DNA from: Diplolepis rosae
Lineage: Eukaryota > Arthropoda > Insecta > Hymenoptera > Diplolepididae
Assembly (NCBI GenBank): GCA_030998225.1
Contig: JAPYXD010000737.1
Span: 2,356,001-2,420,000 of the forward strand
Direction: 5' to 3'
DNA: 64,000 bases
Shown: positions 22,820 through 34,847 of the stretch, one piece after another
How positions within the stretch are numbered: the stretch's first letter is position 1
Layout: each line of letters opens with the position of its first letter
The notes under the pieces: model-generated
The model's input: the letters and a program-made list of their open reading frames with translations, nothing else
Databases searched by the model: none
Told to the model about the DNA's origin: nothing
Program-made: the position numbers and the translations under genes

Positions 22820-25800
22820 CAAAGTGAGCACGAGTGGGTTGCAGAATAGGGAATATAATTGGGAGTAGTTTAGTATACGAAATACCGCCCAACATGCACT
22901 TGCGCTATTCGAAAAGATCTTTTTCAGGCGTTTTTTTAAAATTCGGGCCAGCTCGAAAGAGGTCGTGCATGTCTTGCGCATGTCTGTTCGCTTTTTTCTA
23001 GGTCGGTAATAGTGAAACCTGTCCATATTTAATTTTAAATATGGTACAGGTTAGGTTTCCAAATGTCATTTTTGAAAAAATAGTAAAAATATTAAAAATT
23101 AAAAGTGTCATGTTTTAAAAATATTGTCAAAAGTGCGGCAGAATTTTAACCAACAGTGAGTGAATTTATTATTCAGACACACAAGTGTAAATAGTTGAAA
23201 ATTGGAATCAAGTGTGACACCAAGAAGCTCACCTTTGTAGTGTGTGATAAAAAATATAAATTTTAAATATAAATTCAGATAAGTATTTTTTATTTCACTT
23301 TTAATGATATTCTTGAAAAGAGACGTTTACTTTGTGAAATGTTTTTTTTCCTTTTCAGAAAGAGTCAAAAATGAAGCAAGAGGAAAAAATAAAGGTTTAA
23401 GAACTAAAATTGTGTAGGTATTTATGCTTCTTATAAGTTTCAGTAGCAAAAGTACATACATAATAATGTAATAATAGTTTGAAATATCTTAAAGCTAAAC
23501 TTTATAATTTATCATTCTGAAAAAAATATCAAAACACTAACTGATGTTTATGTAATCAAATCCGGCTCGATAGTCATTGATTATTGTAAAAATTGTTACC
23601 GGGACTAGAATAAAGGTTTCAAAATTCTGCAAACAGGCTAAGGAGTCTACGTTCATGTATTCTGATAGTTATTATGCTAAAAAGTTGTAAAAAATTATTT
23701 TTACAAATCTTTAATACACATAGCGGCCGGTTTAGAGTGGCCAAGTTCTAAATACACACAAAACATTACCCAAATCTTTGACTGTAACCAAAATAATATC
23801 TATAAATTCTTTCAATTCAGTTCATAAGTAGCTATGACTGTCTCTTATCATTTCCCACAGCTAAACTGTATAATTTGTCATTTTATAAAAATTTTGAAAT
23901 CCTCACTGATGTTTATGTAATCAAATCCTCGATAGCCAATGATTATTGTAAAAATTGTTCCCGGGGCTAGAATAAAGGTTTCAAAATTCTGCAAACTGGC
24001 TCAGTAGTCCTAATTTACATACTCTATCAGTCCTCATAGTAAATATTCCTAAAAAATCATATTTTCAAAACTTCAATACTTATAGCAGCCGGTCTATAGT
24101 GGCCAAGTTCCAAATTAACACAAAATATCACATAAATCCTCGACTGAAACTAAAATAATTGCTCTAAATTCTTCTAATTTGGTTCCAAAGTAGCTATTCC
24201 TGTCTTTCATCAGTTTCTAATGCTAAACTTTATAATTTTTCATTTTAAAAAAATTTCAAAAACCCTCACTGATGTTTATGTAATCAAATCCTCGATAGCC
24301 AATGATTATTGTAAAAATTGTTCCCGGGGCTAGAATAAAGGTTCCAAAATTCTGCAAACTGGCTCAGAAGTCTTAATTCTCGTACTCTATCAGTCCTCAT
24401 AGTAAATAGTTCTGAAAAATCATTTTTTCAAAACTTCAATACTCATAGCGGCCGGTCTAGAGTGGCCAAATTCCAACTAAACACAAAATATCACATAAAT
24501 CCTTGACTGAAACTAAAATAATTGCTCTAAATTCTTCTAATTTGGTTCTAAAGTAGATATTCCTGTCTTTCATGAGTTTCTAATGCTAAACTTTATAATT
24601 TTTCATTTTAAAAAAATTATGACAATGCCTACCTAGGATTTGATTACAAAAACATCAGTGAGGGCATTAAAATTTTTTTAAAATGACAAATTATAAAGTT
24701 TAGCATTAGGAACTGATAAGAGACAGGAATAGCTTCTTAAGAACCAAATTGCAAGAATTTAGAGCAATTACTTTATGTGATATTTTGTGTTAATTTGGAA
24801 CTTGGCCACTATAGACCGGCCGCTATAAGTATTGAAGTTTTGAAAATATGATTTTTTAGGAATATTTACTATGAGGACTGATAGAGTATGTAAATTAGGA
24901 CTACTGAGCCAGTTTGCAGAATTTTGAAACCTTTATTCTAGTCCCGGTAACAATTTTTACAATAATCAATGACTATCGAGGATTTGATTACATAAACATC
25001 AGTGAGGATTTCAAAATTTTTATAAAATGACAAATTATACAGTTTAGCTGTGGGAAATGATAAGAGACAGTCATAGCTACTTATGAACTGAATTGAAAGA
25101 ATTTATAGATATTATTTTGGTTACAGTCAAAGATTTGGGTAATGTTTTGTGTGTATTTAGAACTTGGCCACTCTAAACCGGCCGCTATGTGTATTAAAGA
25201 TTTGTAAAAATAATTTTTTACAACTTTTTAGCATAATAACTATCAGAATACATGAACGTAGACTCCTTAGCCTGTTTGCAGAATTTTGAAACCTTTATTC
25301 TAGTCCCGGTAACAATTTTTACAATAATCAATGACTATCGAGCCGGATTTGATTACATAAACATCAGTTAGTGTTTTGATATTTTTTTCAGAATGATAAA
25401 TTATAAAGTTTAGCTTTAAGATATTTCAAACTATTATTACATTATTATGTATGTACTTTTGCTACTGAAACTTATAAGAAGCATAAATACCTACACAATT
25501 TTAGTTCTTAAACCTTTATTTTTTCCTCTTGCTTCATTTTTGACTCTTTCTGAAAAGGAAAAAAAACATTTCACAAAGTAAACGTCTCTTTTCAAGAATA
25601 TCATTAAAAGTGAAATAAAAAATACTTATCTGAATTTCCCGTCAAATAAAAAAGTTTTAATTTTTTTATTAACTTCATTTGAAGTGAGTAGATATTTTTC
25701 TGAAAATTTAAAACATATTATTGTAATTGAAAATTTTACATTAAAAAAATATTCAATATTTTTTATCATAGAGATTTAAAATCTTACCATTCTCCATGCC

Positions 25801-26297
25801 ATAAATTATTCCTGTTCTCATTTATCAATCTTTTAGAGCAACAAAGCTCTTTATTTGTTTAAAATTTATATTTTTTATCACACACTATACAAAGGTGAGC
25901 TTCTTGCTGTCACACTTGATTCCAATTTTCAACTATTTACACTTGTGTGTCTGAATAATAAATTCACTCACTGTTGGTTAAAATTCTGCCGCACTTTTGA
26001 CAATATTTTTAAAACATGATACTTTTAATTTTTAATATTCTTACTATTTTTTCAAAAATGACATTTGGAAACCTAACCTGTACCATATTTAAAATTAAAT
26101 ATGGACAGGTTTCACTATTACCGACCTAGAAAAAAGCGAACAGACATGCACGACCTCTTTCGAGCTGGCGCGAATTAAAAAAAAAACGCCTGAAAAATAT
26201 CTTTTCGAATAGCGCAAGTGCATGTTGGGCGGTGTTTCGTATACTAAACTACTCCCAATTATATTCCCTATTCTGCAACCCACTCGTGCCCGCTCTG
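22820..26297. mobile_element. Foldback element B, 3.5-kb near-perfect palindrome
   Basis: The left end CAAAGTGAGCACGAGTGGGT (22820) and right end, the complement finishing GCCCGCTCTG (26297), are inverted. The flanks are TATATA (22814-22819 and 26298-26303). The two arms meet near 24620 and are inverted almost throughout. Each arm holds three direct repeats of about 364 bp, recognisable by CTGATGTTTATGTAATCAAA at 23541, 23906 and 24269 and by its complement at 24642, 24986 and 25351. No protein is encoded. Architecture matches foldback-type transposons with tandemly repeated arms. Confidence 0.85.
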
Positions 26298-26462
26298 TAT
26301 ATAGGCATCTCAAAACCTGTATTATTAACTTGTAGGCGCACACACTTTAATGCGTGAGTTGTATATATATAGGCATCTCAAAACCTATTATATTAACTTG
26401 TAGACGCACACACTTTAGTCCGAGAGTTGTATATATAGGCATCTCAAAACCTATTATATTAA
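26298..26462 (+). repeat. About 66-bp tandem repeat, part 3
   Basis: About two and a half units (GGCATCTCAAAACCTATTAT; ACGCACACACTTTAATGCGT). Ends at TTAA (26459-26462), the left target of the next insertion. Confidence 0.85.
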
Positions 26463-27261
26463 GGGAGTATGGTGGATAAGACTATTAAAAATGAGAATTA
26501 CTTGTAATTTTGACAGAACGCGTATTATAGCTCACTTGAACTATGGTTCAAGTTTTGTGACCCTTCAGAACCTCAAACCCGAGAAATTAATTATTTTAAA
26601 TAACATGAGATCTTATGGGACAATGCAGTTTTTGTAGATTATAAAGATATTTAAAAATGAGAAAATTATGAAAAAATTCTGAGATACGTAGAAAAAAATA
26701 AGAAACCCATAGGTGCTTTCAAAATTATCAACCAGAACCTGTCTCAAATGATATTGAATAATTTATATCGAAAATTTATTTTTAAGATATGGCAACGTCG
26801 CATTGTCTCCACGTGCTACGTTTAGACACGGACTTTTGAATTGCGCAACGCGCTCTTTAACTGCGCAACTCTCTTTATTTTTAAAAGTTTAGGATTAAAA
26901 GTTGCAAAAATCAATATATAACGTTCTAATTGAAGTTTAACGAACGAAACATTTATAAATAAATTTTCTTTCTTATATTTTTTCCTACCTCTACTTGCCT
27001 GCATCGTTGCTCATAAACCTTTTTAGTAACTCTTTTATTCTTCCAAAACCACATTTTACTGGTTTTACTCATATTTATTTGAGTTATCCATCATTAGTCT
27101 ATCTTTTAGGTTAGACAAAAGGCGAAATAAACACGTCGCGGCGAACGGCGGTTGAGTGGAGAATATGCGCGACGTTGCGAAATTTACGATTGCTACCACG
27201 CGAGTCAATAGCAAGTCAAAGCGCTCTCTCGACTGACCAGCTCCACACCCACCGTACTCCC
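26463..27261. mobile_element. TTAA-type non-autonomous element
   Basis: The ends GGGAGTATGGTGG and CCACCGTACTCCC are inverted. The left flank is TTAA, the right flank TCAA (27262-27265), consistent with a mutated TTAA duplication. The tandem repeat continues directly afterwards (CTTGAAGACGC). It is about 800 bp with no coding motif. It is the third insertion in the same array. Confidence 0.65.
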
Positions 27262-27625
27262 TCAACTTGAAGACGCATAAAAACTCTTATCATTGCCTTC
27301 TCATCCTGAGAAGTAGTATAGGTCTTACACATAAGTATCTCAAAACTTGTATACTAATTCTTTTATTAATAAAGCTTGTACGCCGCAATATAATCATATT
27401 TGTTATTACTGTGAACAACTCTATCCGCATAGGTTTGACTAGTGATCACGATCTCACAAAATATAAATAATCAGAGCTTACCACTCTGATTTAATCAGCA
27501 AACTTTCCTCCCTTTCCTAACAATTTCCCAACCTACCCTCGCCTTAGTTCGGAAATTAATAATGAACCTCAAAAGGTGAGCCTGGGGTATATTTATTATT
27601 GGATTTACCAATAGTAAGGGCCAGG
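27262..27625 (+). repeat. End of the tandem repeat and LTR-like tail
   Basis: ATCATTGCCTTCTCATCCTG at 27290 resembles TTTTGCCTTCTCAAGCAG at 12962, and TATCTCAAAACTTGTATA at 27334 is a diverged unit. Beyond about 27371 the sequence is unique and AT-rich, with no gene seen. Confidence 0.5.
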
Positions 27626-28828
27626 CCGTGCAAACCTAATGGAAAGGTGGTGGACCGCTAGCAACTAGCGCCGCTTATATCCCTGCACATGAACTACCAT
27701 TATGTGTGCACGTGTTAGTGCATATACATGCATACGTAGGTTCTTTAAATGTGATACAGAGAATATATTCAAATATAATTAAAAGGAAATTGAAGATTTA
27801 ACGCAAAATTGTGAAATGTAATTCAAGAGTGAGAAGTTAATAACAACTCCCTCTTGAATTACATTTTCACAATTTTGCCTAAAATCTTGGTTTTGTCGTA
27901 ATAAGTAAAAATCAAAAATATCTGTAATTTGTATTTTTATTGATTTTTATTTTCAGAAAATATACAGAAAATATACGAAATATACTAATAATAAGAAAGG
28001 TTATGAAAAATGATAATACTGCTGACTTCAACGGAAATCGGAGAGACAAAAAATATTAATTTTACAGCTTATACAAGGCTTCAATAAACACAATCATATA
28101 ATTTAAAAACTCCTTGGTTTTATCGCCCTGAGGACTCGCGAGTCCAAAAATGGCGGCTAATCTATCTTCTATTGAAAATTCCGACGTTGGAAACGACATT
28201 GGAAACGTTATCGTAAGCGATATCGTAAATGTTGTTGTAAGTGATATCGTAAACGACGTAGGATTTTGGGACTATATCCGATATCGTTTACGATGTCGTA
28301 AATGATACCGATTACGACCTTTTTTTATTAAATAAGACAAAATATTTTATTATTGTCACAATTTAAATCTATTTTACTGTATGAAAGGAATATGAAGACA
28401 ATGGAAATTAATAAAAACATATTATATGTGTATATTTAATTTCGAACGATTGTGAATATTTGTGTGCCGTTCCGATATTGCACTCTTATTAAACTTTCAT
28501 GATGCCGAAAGATCATAAATAAAAATATGTTCATAGATAAACTAATATGTTAGTAACAGTTTCCATTGTTTTTATATTCCTTCCATACAGTTAAATAGAT
28601 TTAAATTTTAACAATAATAAAATATTTTGTCTTATTTAATTCTGAAACGGTTTCACCAATGGCATGTAGCTTGATGAAGCTCAGAAAGAGTACACAACAA
28701 TGGCGGAACTCATACGAAGCCGTTCCCCTTGCCGCACTCCATCCACTTCCGACAACTAGCGCCGCGTATATCCCTGCACCTGAACTACCCTACGGGGACA
28801 CCCAATATATTAGAGGTTGACCTGCCCT
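27626..28828. repeat. Uncharacterised 1.2-kb repeat, copy 2
   Basis: Sister of 10640-12016 in the same orientation, lacking the 165-bp insertion. The foldback pair (28329-28412 and 28559-28640) and the hairpin (27795-27885) are conserved. The end block CAACTAGCGCCGC recurs at 27662 and 28753. A hAT element is inserted just after its end. Confidence 0.75.
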
Positions 28829-28836
28829 GGTAAGGG

Positions 28837-29532
28837 TAGAGTTCTAAATTTACGGACATTTAAAATCCGATCACGTTCTTGTGACTGTGACCGTCACTTT
28901 AAGACAACTTGAGAATTTACAGAGAATTTAAGGGAATTTTACCATACCTTCACCAATATTTTCTTTATCATTAAACCTTATAATATTGTAAATTTATTTC
29001 CAAACACTATGAATTGCAATAGTGAAGATTTCATAAAAATAAACTACGAAAAATGTCAAGTTTTATCGGAATTCAATATAAAAAAAAAAATTTTTATAGC
29101 CATTATATTAAATTCAAACATAAAGAACAAGTAATTCAAGTTTTCTTCGCACGAATTACGCTTTGATTTAAATAATTGTTTGACAGTTTCGGGACAGTTT
29201 ATGCACTTTTTTAAGTGCTCTATTTGTCGAGTGGCATGCTTTCTGTACATCTGATCACAGTATTTGCACTTGAAAGAAGCTTTATTTTGTTTATCAATAA
29301 TTTAAAAAAAAAATTCCAAACTATATTCTTTTTTTTTCAATTTTTATTGCGCACGTTACACGAACTTCCAGAACAAAACATTTATCAAAAACAATTGAAA
29401 GCTTGAACCGTTACGGAAAAATATTTTTAAATTCTCATAAATTCTCGAAGAGCACATTTATCAGAGAAATTCTCAGTCATATTCCCGTGTTCTCAGACAT
29501 ATTCTCGGTCACATAAACTCTTTAGAACTCTA
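28837..29532 (-). mobile_element. hAT remnant with 8-bp target duplication
   Basis: The ends TAGAGTTCTAAA and TTTAGAACTCTA are inverted. The flanks GGTAAGGG (28829-28836) and GATAAGGG (29533-29540) match at 7 of 8 positions, the hAT signature. Only a zinc-finger fragment remains inside, so it is non-autonomous. Confidence 0.8.
29056..29280 (-). pseudogene. BED-type zinc finger of a hAT transposase
   Basis: The minus frame reads FKCKYCDQMYRKHATRQIEH then LKKC, a C..C...H.....C spacing typical of the N-terminal BED finger by which hAT transposases bind their ends. It runs on about 40 residues and stops. The catalytic RNase-H-like and dimerisation regions are deleted. Confidence 0.7.
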
Positions 29533-29540
29533 GATAAGGG

Positions 29541-29820
29541 CAGTGGAAGTGAATCTCACAGAACTGGTATTGGTCACGTATCGCTCTAACTAGCTTCTTG
29601 TAGCAGATGTCAATCGTCAATTACGGACTTCGATTTCGTATTTTATCTCTTCTCTCTATTGCGTATTTTTATTTATTGTTCTGAAATAAATGTAGTCTTA
29701 ATCTGCATCCATTTATCTGCAAATCTTTCATTTATGATTTATGATCAATAATCGATGTTCTCTCCATTGATTAGAAGTGATTGATCATCGGCAATCAATA
29801 AACAGCAATATAAATAATAA
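29541..29820. other. Short spacer
   Basis: No gene seen. It contains AATCAAT at 29793, similar to the AATCAATG directly right of the next element; this may or may not be part of its target site. Confidence 0.4.
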
Positions 29821-32800
29821 CACAGGCACACAAAAAAAACCAAGTCTCTGATATTTGAACGCGACACATATGTTCCCATGTAATTTGATCCGCTGATCAC
29901 GAATCCGCGGTCCAATTGACCCCCAGACATCTGGGTCAAGGGCATTTGAAGGTCAAAATTGAACACACACATTTGAGTTGAAAAAAATGACTAATCTTTA
30001 TGTTTTTTGGGTCGCTGAATAATAATTCGAGGTCGGTTTGACCTCAAGTAGTAAAGGTCAAGGTCATTTGAAGGTCAAACGTGTTTATTTTGGAAATAAT
30101 GCATTTTTGACTGCAGATTCTGAAAGAACGGAAAATTTTACGTCCAAAACTGTATTTTTTAATTTTTTTAATATGATCCAAAGGTCATTTCAAGGTCATT
30201 ATAAGTGGTGATGTGGAGAATCAATTTAATCACTGCAAAAATACGAAAATATGATTTCCTTTACCTAAACTACCGTGGTAATATATTTTGGTGGTTGCTG
30301 GATCAGAATACGAGGTCTTTTGACCCCATCACACCTGGGTCAAAGGGCATTTGAAGGTCGAAATTGGGAAAAATATCGTTTTAGTGGAATAAACTACTTA
30401 TCATTATGTTTTTTGGTTCGCTGAATTCGAATTTGAGGTCGGTTTGATCTCAAGCTGTGAAGGTCAAGGTCATTTTAAGGTCAAACTTGTTTATTTTGAA
30501 AAGAAACTGCATTTTTGACTCCAGATTCTGAAAGAACGGAGTAGTATCTATCAGTAATACCTATCTTGTGTCAGCACCCAGGGCACCTCCACGTGGTGAC
30601 GGCGAAAACGGCTTTGTTTTTCTTGTTTGTTTTCCGGCTAAGCCCTGGGGTGAAGGCATGACGCCGTCATGGCTGGCACAGGAAAGTCTACGATGCAGGG
30701 TCTTGGATGCCCAGTATCGGCGGTTGGTCAGGGTGAGCAAGCGGGCCCGCAATCATCGTCATCAAGTGACCGCAGCTCTTTACTAGTTGGTGACTTGGCT
30801 AATAAGGAGTATGATGCTACAAGAAGAATTGAAGATGCTGCAAGCCACTTTTGTGGCACTGATAAAAATATTTTTTGTTACGTTTGCGGGAAATATGAAG
30901 TAAGCAAATATCGTAGGTCAATGAATAAAAAATGTACAGATATATATGAGAAATGTTATAAAAAAGAACTTTCTGTTCAAAATTCAACGTTTGCTCCAGA
31001 AACTATTTGCTCTCTTGTTTTAATATGCTTATCCGATGGGATAAAACCAGAAATGATAAAATTTTGAAATATACTTCACCAGTAATATGGTCAATACCTG
31101 AATCCGAGAAAGATTGTTATTTTTGCAATACCAATGTTAAAGGATTCAACGTTAAAACAAAGTCACAGATATCATACGCACTAGTATCTTCCGTTGTACC
31201 AGCAAAATCTAGGGTAGAGTGTGCTGACGAAAAAATGGATACGAGTCCATCAATGAATGAAGCTTCAACGAGTAAAGAAACTGATAGGGAGGAATGGTTT
31301 GACAGTGTAGAAGAATCTCTCGATAGCTCCGACCAAGATGATCATGAAGAAGAATATGTTCCAAAATTGAGGGTGGTATAATATAAACCTGTAAAACTAT
31401 TCAATCAAGAAAGTTTAAGTAATTTTATCAGGGATATGGGGCTTCCTAAAGATGCTTCTGAATACATGGCCGCTGTGTTGAAAAATCGAGGAATGCTTGA
31501 ACGGGGAACGAAGTCATCAGTCTACAGAAATAGAGAAAAACAATTCCGTCAATATTTCAAGAAAGACGAAGAAGGCACTCTGGTATATTGCACAGATGTT
31601 TTAGGTTTGATGAACGAAATGAAAGAAGGTATTTATGTTCCTGAAGAATGGAGATTGTTTATAGATTCCTCAAAACGGAGTCTGAAGGCAGTGCTTCTCA
31701 ATAATGGAAATGGGTACGCAAGTCTACCTTTAGCGCACTCAACGCAATTGAAAGAAAGTTACGAAAATGTGGAATACGTATTGGATAAAATACGATATAA
31801 AGAACATAATTGGCAGATTTGTGGCGATCTAAAAATAATAACGATTCTTCTTGGTCAACAGTCAGGATTTACAAAGTATCCCTGCTTCCTATGTTTATGG
31901 GATAGTAGAGATCGCGAAAACCATTATGTAAAAAAAAATTGGCAATCAAGAGCATAACTAGTTCCTGGAAGTTACAATATACTGAAACTGCCTTTAGTTG
32001 ATCCCCTCAAAAGTTTTACTTCCGCCTCTTCACATAAAACTTGGGCTGATGAAACAGTTTGTCAAAGCGTTGGATAAAGGTGAAAAATGTTTTAAGTACT
32101 TAGTGGAGCGATTCCCTCGATTAAGTGAAGCGAAGTTGAAGGAAGGGATATTCGATGGACCTCAAATCCGTAAAATGTTTAACGATGAAAAATTCATTGA
32201 TACCATGAATGACTTAGAGAAAGCTGCATGGCTCAGTTTCCGAGATGTTTGTCAGAACTTTTTGGGAAATAACAAAAGCGATGACTACAAAACTATTGTA
32301 GCAAATATGATAAGAAACTATAAGTGTTTGGGATGTTTGATGAGTCACAAAGTTCATTTTATGGATGCTCATCTCAGCTATTTCCCTGATAACTTGGGAG
32401 ATTACAGCGAAGAACAAGGGGAACGGTTCCATCAAGATCTGAAAGAGGCTGAAACTAGATGGCAAGGGAAATGGGACGTAAATATGTTGGCGAACTACTG
32501 TTGGTTACTGAAAAGAGATCGAGTGTCAGATGATGAAGAAGATGACGAGAGCGCAAAAAGAATTAGAAATCCGCTACACAGATCCTTCGAAAGTAAAAGA
32601 AAGCGTTATAGAAGAAAAACCAATAGCTAAGTCTCATATTTATAGTTCTGCAGAGATTCAGTTCTTTTTTTACCTTGATGGGGCGACCCTTATCTTGTCC
32701 TTGAGGAGACAGACGAACCTTGTATTCTGGTTCAACGATCACCAAAATATATTACCGCAATAGTTTAGGTGAAGGGAACCATATTTTCGTATTTTTGCAG

Positions 32801-33212
32801 TGATTAAATTGATTCTCCACATCACCACTTATAATGACCTTGAAATGACCTTTGGATCATATTAAAAAAATTAAAAAATACAGTTTTGGACGTAAAATTT
32901 TCCGTTCTTTTAGAATCTGCAGTTAAAAATGCATTATTTCCAAAATAAACACGTTTGACCTTCAAATGACCTTGACCTTTACTACTTGAGGTCAAACCGA
33001 CCTCGAATTATTACTCAGCGACCCAAAAAACATAAAGATTAGTCATTTTTTTCAACTCAAATGTGTGTGTTCAATTTTGACCTTCAAATGCCCTTGACCC
33101 AGATGTCATGGGGTCAATTGGACCGCGGATTCGTGATCAGCGGATCAAATTACATGGGATCATATGTGTCGCGTTCAAATATCAGAGACTTGGTTTTTTT
33201 TGTGTGCCTGTG
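29821..33212 (+). mobile_element. Long-TIR DNA transposon with broken transposase (element C)
   Basis: The ends CACAGGCACACAAAAAAAAC (29821) and the complement (33212) open terminal inverted repeats of about 440 bp (29821-30265 and 32770-33212). The left arm is followed by a second, diverged tandem copy of its inner part (30270-30540). The arms are rich in AAGGTCA motifs. The interior encodes a broken transposase. I cannot read a clear target duplication, so the superfamily is open. Confidence 0.8.
30669..32630 (+). pseudogene. Transposase-like gene of element C (widespread arthropod family)
   Basis: In order: a Ser-rich start, CYVCGKYEVSKYRR, DCYFCNTNVKGF, an acidic linker, then ICGDLKIITILLGQQSGFTK, CFLCLWDSR, LPPLHIKLGLMKQFVKALDK and SEEQGERFHQD followed by MLANYCW, and a basic C terminus. 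I recognise this chain from a large family of uncharacterised arthropod and cnidarian proteins. The Cys pairs and the D of CGDLK suggest a metal-dependent transposase core. Damage: a frameshift near 31060, in-frame TAA at 31379-31381 and 31955-31957, and a frameshift near 32000. The start is uncertain because the first 100 bases are GC-rich and may be an untranslated exon. Confidence 0.65.
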
Positions 33213-33670
33213 AATCAATGTTAAATCTATAACCAAGGTGGTGATAATAATTATTAAAATTGACATTACTAATTTAATGTTAATAAAGCTATGTTGATAA
33301 CCTCTTACACTCGAAATCGAAGAATACGAGAAGTTTGGGAATCGGGAACTCCAAAGATACGAAAGTGTAAGAGGCCTCCACTTCTGAGACATTTAGATTT
33401 CGGGGGTAATGCGTGAGAACGCACACAGGCCTACTATTGGCAGCGCACACTTGCACGCGCTTTACTCTCGAATAGGGTGGCGGTAGAAGGGGAAAAATCC
33501 TGCTCACTCCGTTGGAGTCGAACACATTTACCATACGGACAGAGCGCCGTTCTTTATCACTCATTACCAAATGTCAAACCGTCGAACGTCACTTTCAACT
33601 AAATAAAATAATAATAATTTAATAAGGTCTCGATGTTTTTTCGTGAAAATTAATACTTTATTTCATAAAA
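33213..33670. other. No gene seen; spacer
   Basis: Contains a GC-richer patch (33400-33560) without recognisable protein or tRNA fold. Nothing supported beyond that. Confidence 0.4.
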
Positions 33671-34186
33671 TTAGTAATAAACATACCACTGAAAGTATTG
33701 TCCATTACTAGCCACTGATTTTCCCCATCTTTCTGGCAGCATATGAAATCCACGTCGACAAAATGACACGTCTTTTGAGGCTATCCAAGAATCGACCAAT
33801 TTTTAGGCATCTTCATAACAAAGGAAGTGCTGCTCATCCTGGTCATGTGTCATTGATCGGAATAAGTGATAACCGGAAGGAACAATTTCTGGCGAATACG
33901 GCGGGTGAGGTTGGACTTCCCATTCAAACGTTTCCAAATAGGTTTTCACCGGTTTTGCAATGTGTGGCCGAGCGTTGTCATGCTGCAAAATTATTTTGTC
34001 GTGTCTCTGCTCGTATAGCAACCGTTTTTCCTTCAATGTTCGGCTTGAACGCATCAATTGTTGTCGATAACGATATCCCATAACAGTTTCGTTCGGGTTG
34101 AGCAGCTCATAATAAATTACACCCAGCTGATCCCACGAAATGCAGAGCAGAAGCTCAGAACCATGGATATTCGGCTTTGCCGACAA
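33671..34186 (-). pseudogene. Mariner transposase, C-terminal half, catalytic Asp lost
   Basis: The minus frame reads WDQLGVIYYELLNPNE, then ILQHDNARPHIAKPVKTYLE, the second catalytic Asp of the mariner DD34D triad. It goes on to HPPYSPEIVPSGYHLF. In working relatives the third catalytic Asp is in PSDYHLF. Here GGT codes Gly (complement of 33872-33874). An in-frame TAA (33803-33805) follows YEDA, after which LVDSWIASKD and LPERWG continue in frame to TAA at 33671-33673. The N-terminal half and first Asp are missing upstream. Transposition activity is excluded on three counts. Confidence 0.88.
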
Positions 34187-34434
34187 TGTTGTTGCATGGC
34201 CGGGCTTACCTGACGTTGAAGCAGCTGTTCATACATAAAAAGACACCGTTCGCAAGCACTTGAAATTCAAAAACCGAAAGTTCCCCTTCTTTCTGATGCG
34301 AAACAACAACCAGTTTGGTCGGCTCAAATGATTTGTTTATATTTAAACAATTTCGTTCCGCCCTATTATTTTTATTAATTTTTTTCAATCACTCTCATCA
34401 ATTTATTTCCAATTTATTTCTGATTTATTAAGTA

Positions 34435-34847
34435 CATGGAAAAAAAATCGTGTAAATTCAACACGGCGAATTCTTTGAATAGAATTTGCATTGAATCAAC
34501 ACGATATCGTTCCCACTCAATAAACTAGTTTCTTGAATAAACACGGCGGAAGATTTTGATTCTAGCCGTTCCGCCATGTTGTCGTATTACATTGATTCTA
34601 CGCGGCTCCGTGTAGATTTCAAACGAAGGTCAACCAAAAATTTGGGGCCTTCGGAAAAAAAAATGTAAATTAATTAAAAACAATTGAAATCAACAGCTTC
34701 GTGTTATAGAAACACGGCGCCGTGCTAATTAAAGGCGGTCGCCACACAAAAGGGAGCTCCGTGTTGTACCACGGAGCCCGTCAGAGGCCGTTTTGTGCGA
34801 ACCTCGAAACAGCGACCGTGTTTAATTTACACGATTTTTTCTTCGTG
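34435..34847. mobile_element. 413-bp MITE with CACGGAA-type ends
   Basis: The left end CATGGAAAAAAAATCGTGTA and right end (complement CACGAAGAAAAAATCGTGTA) are inverted and flanked by TA/TA (34433-34434, 34848-34849). The first 14 bases resemble the ends of element A (CACGGAAGAAAAAG), with the same TA target. It may be a non-autonomous relative. The interior is rich in ACACGG motifs and has no coding capacity. Confidence 0.65.

Noticed and set aside
30568..30786. Independent GC-rich small gene before the element C transposase
   Set aside because: It overlaps the transposase start in another frame, has no motif, and is explained by local GC content.
33400..33560. tRNA gene suggested by a B-box-like GTGTTCGACTCC on the minus strand
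   Set aside because: No matching A box or cloverleaf can be folded around it.
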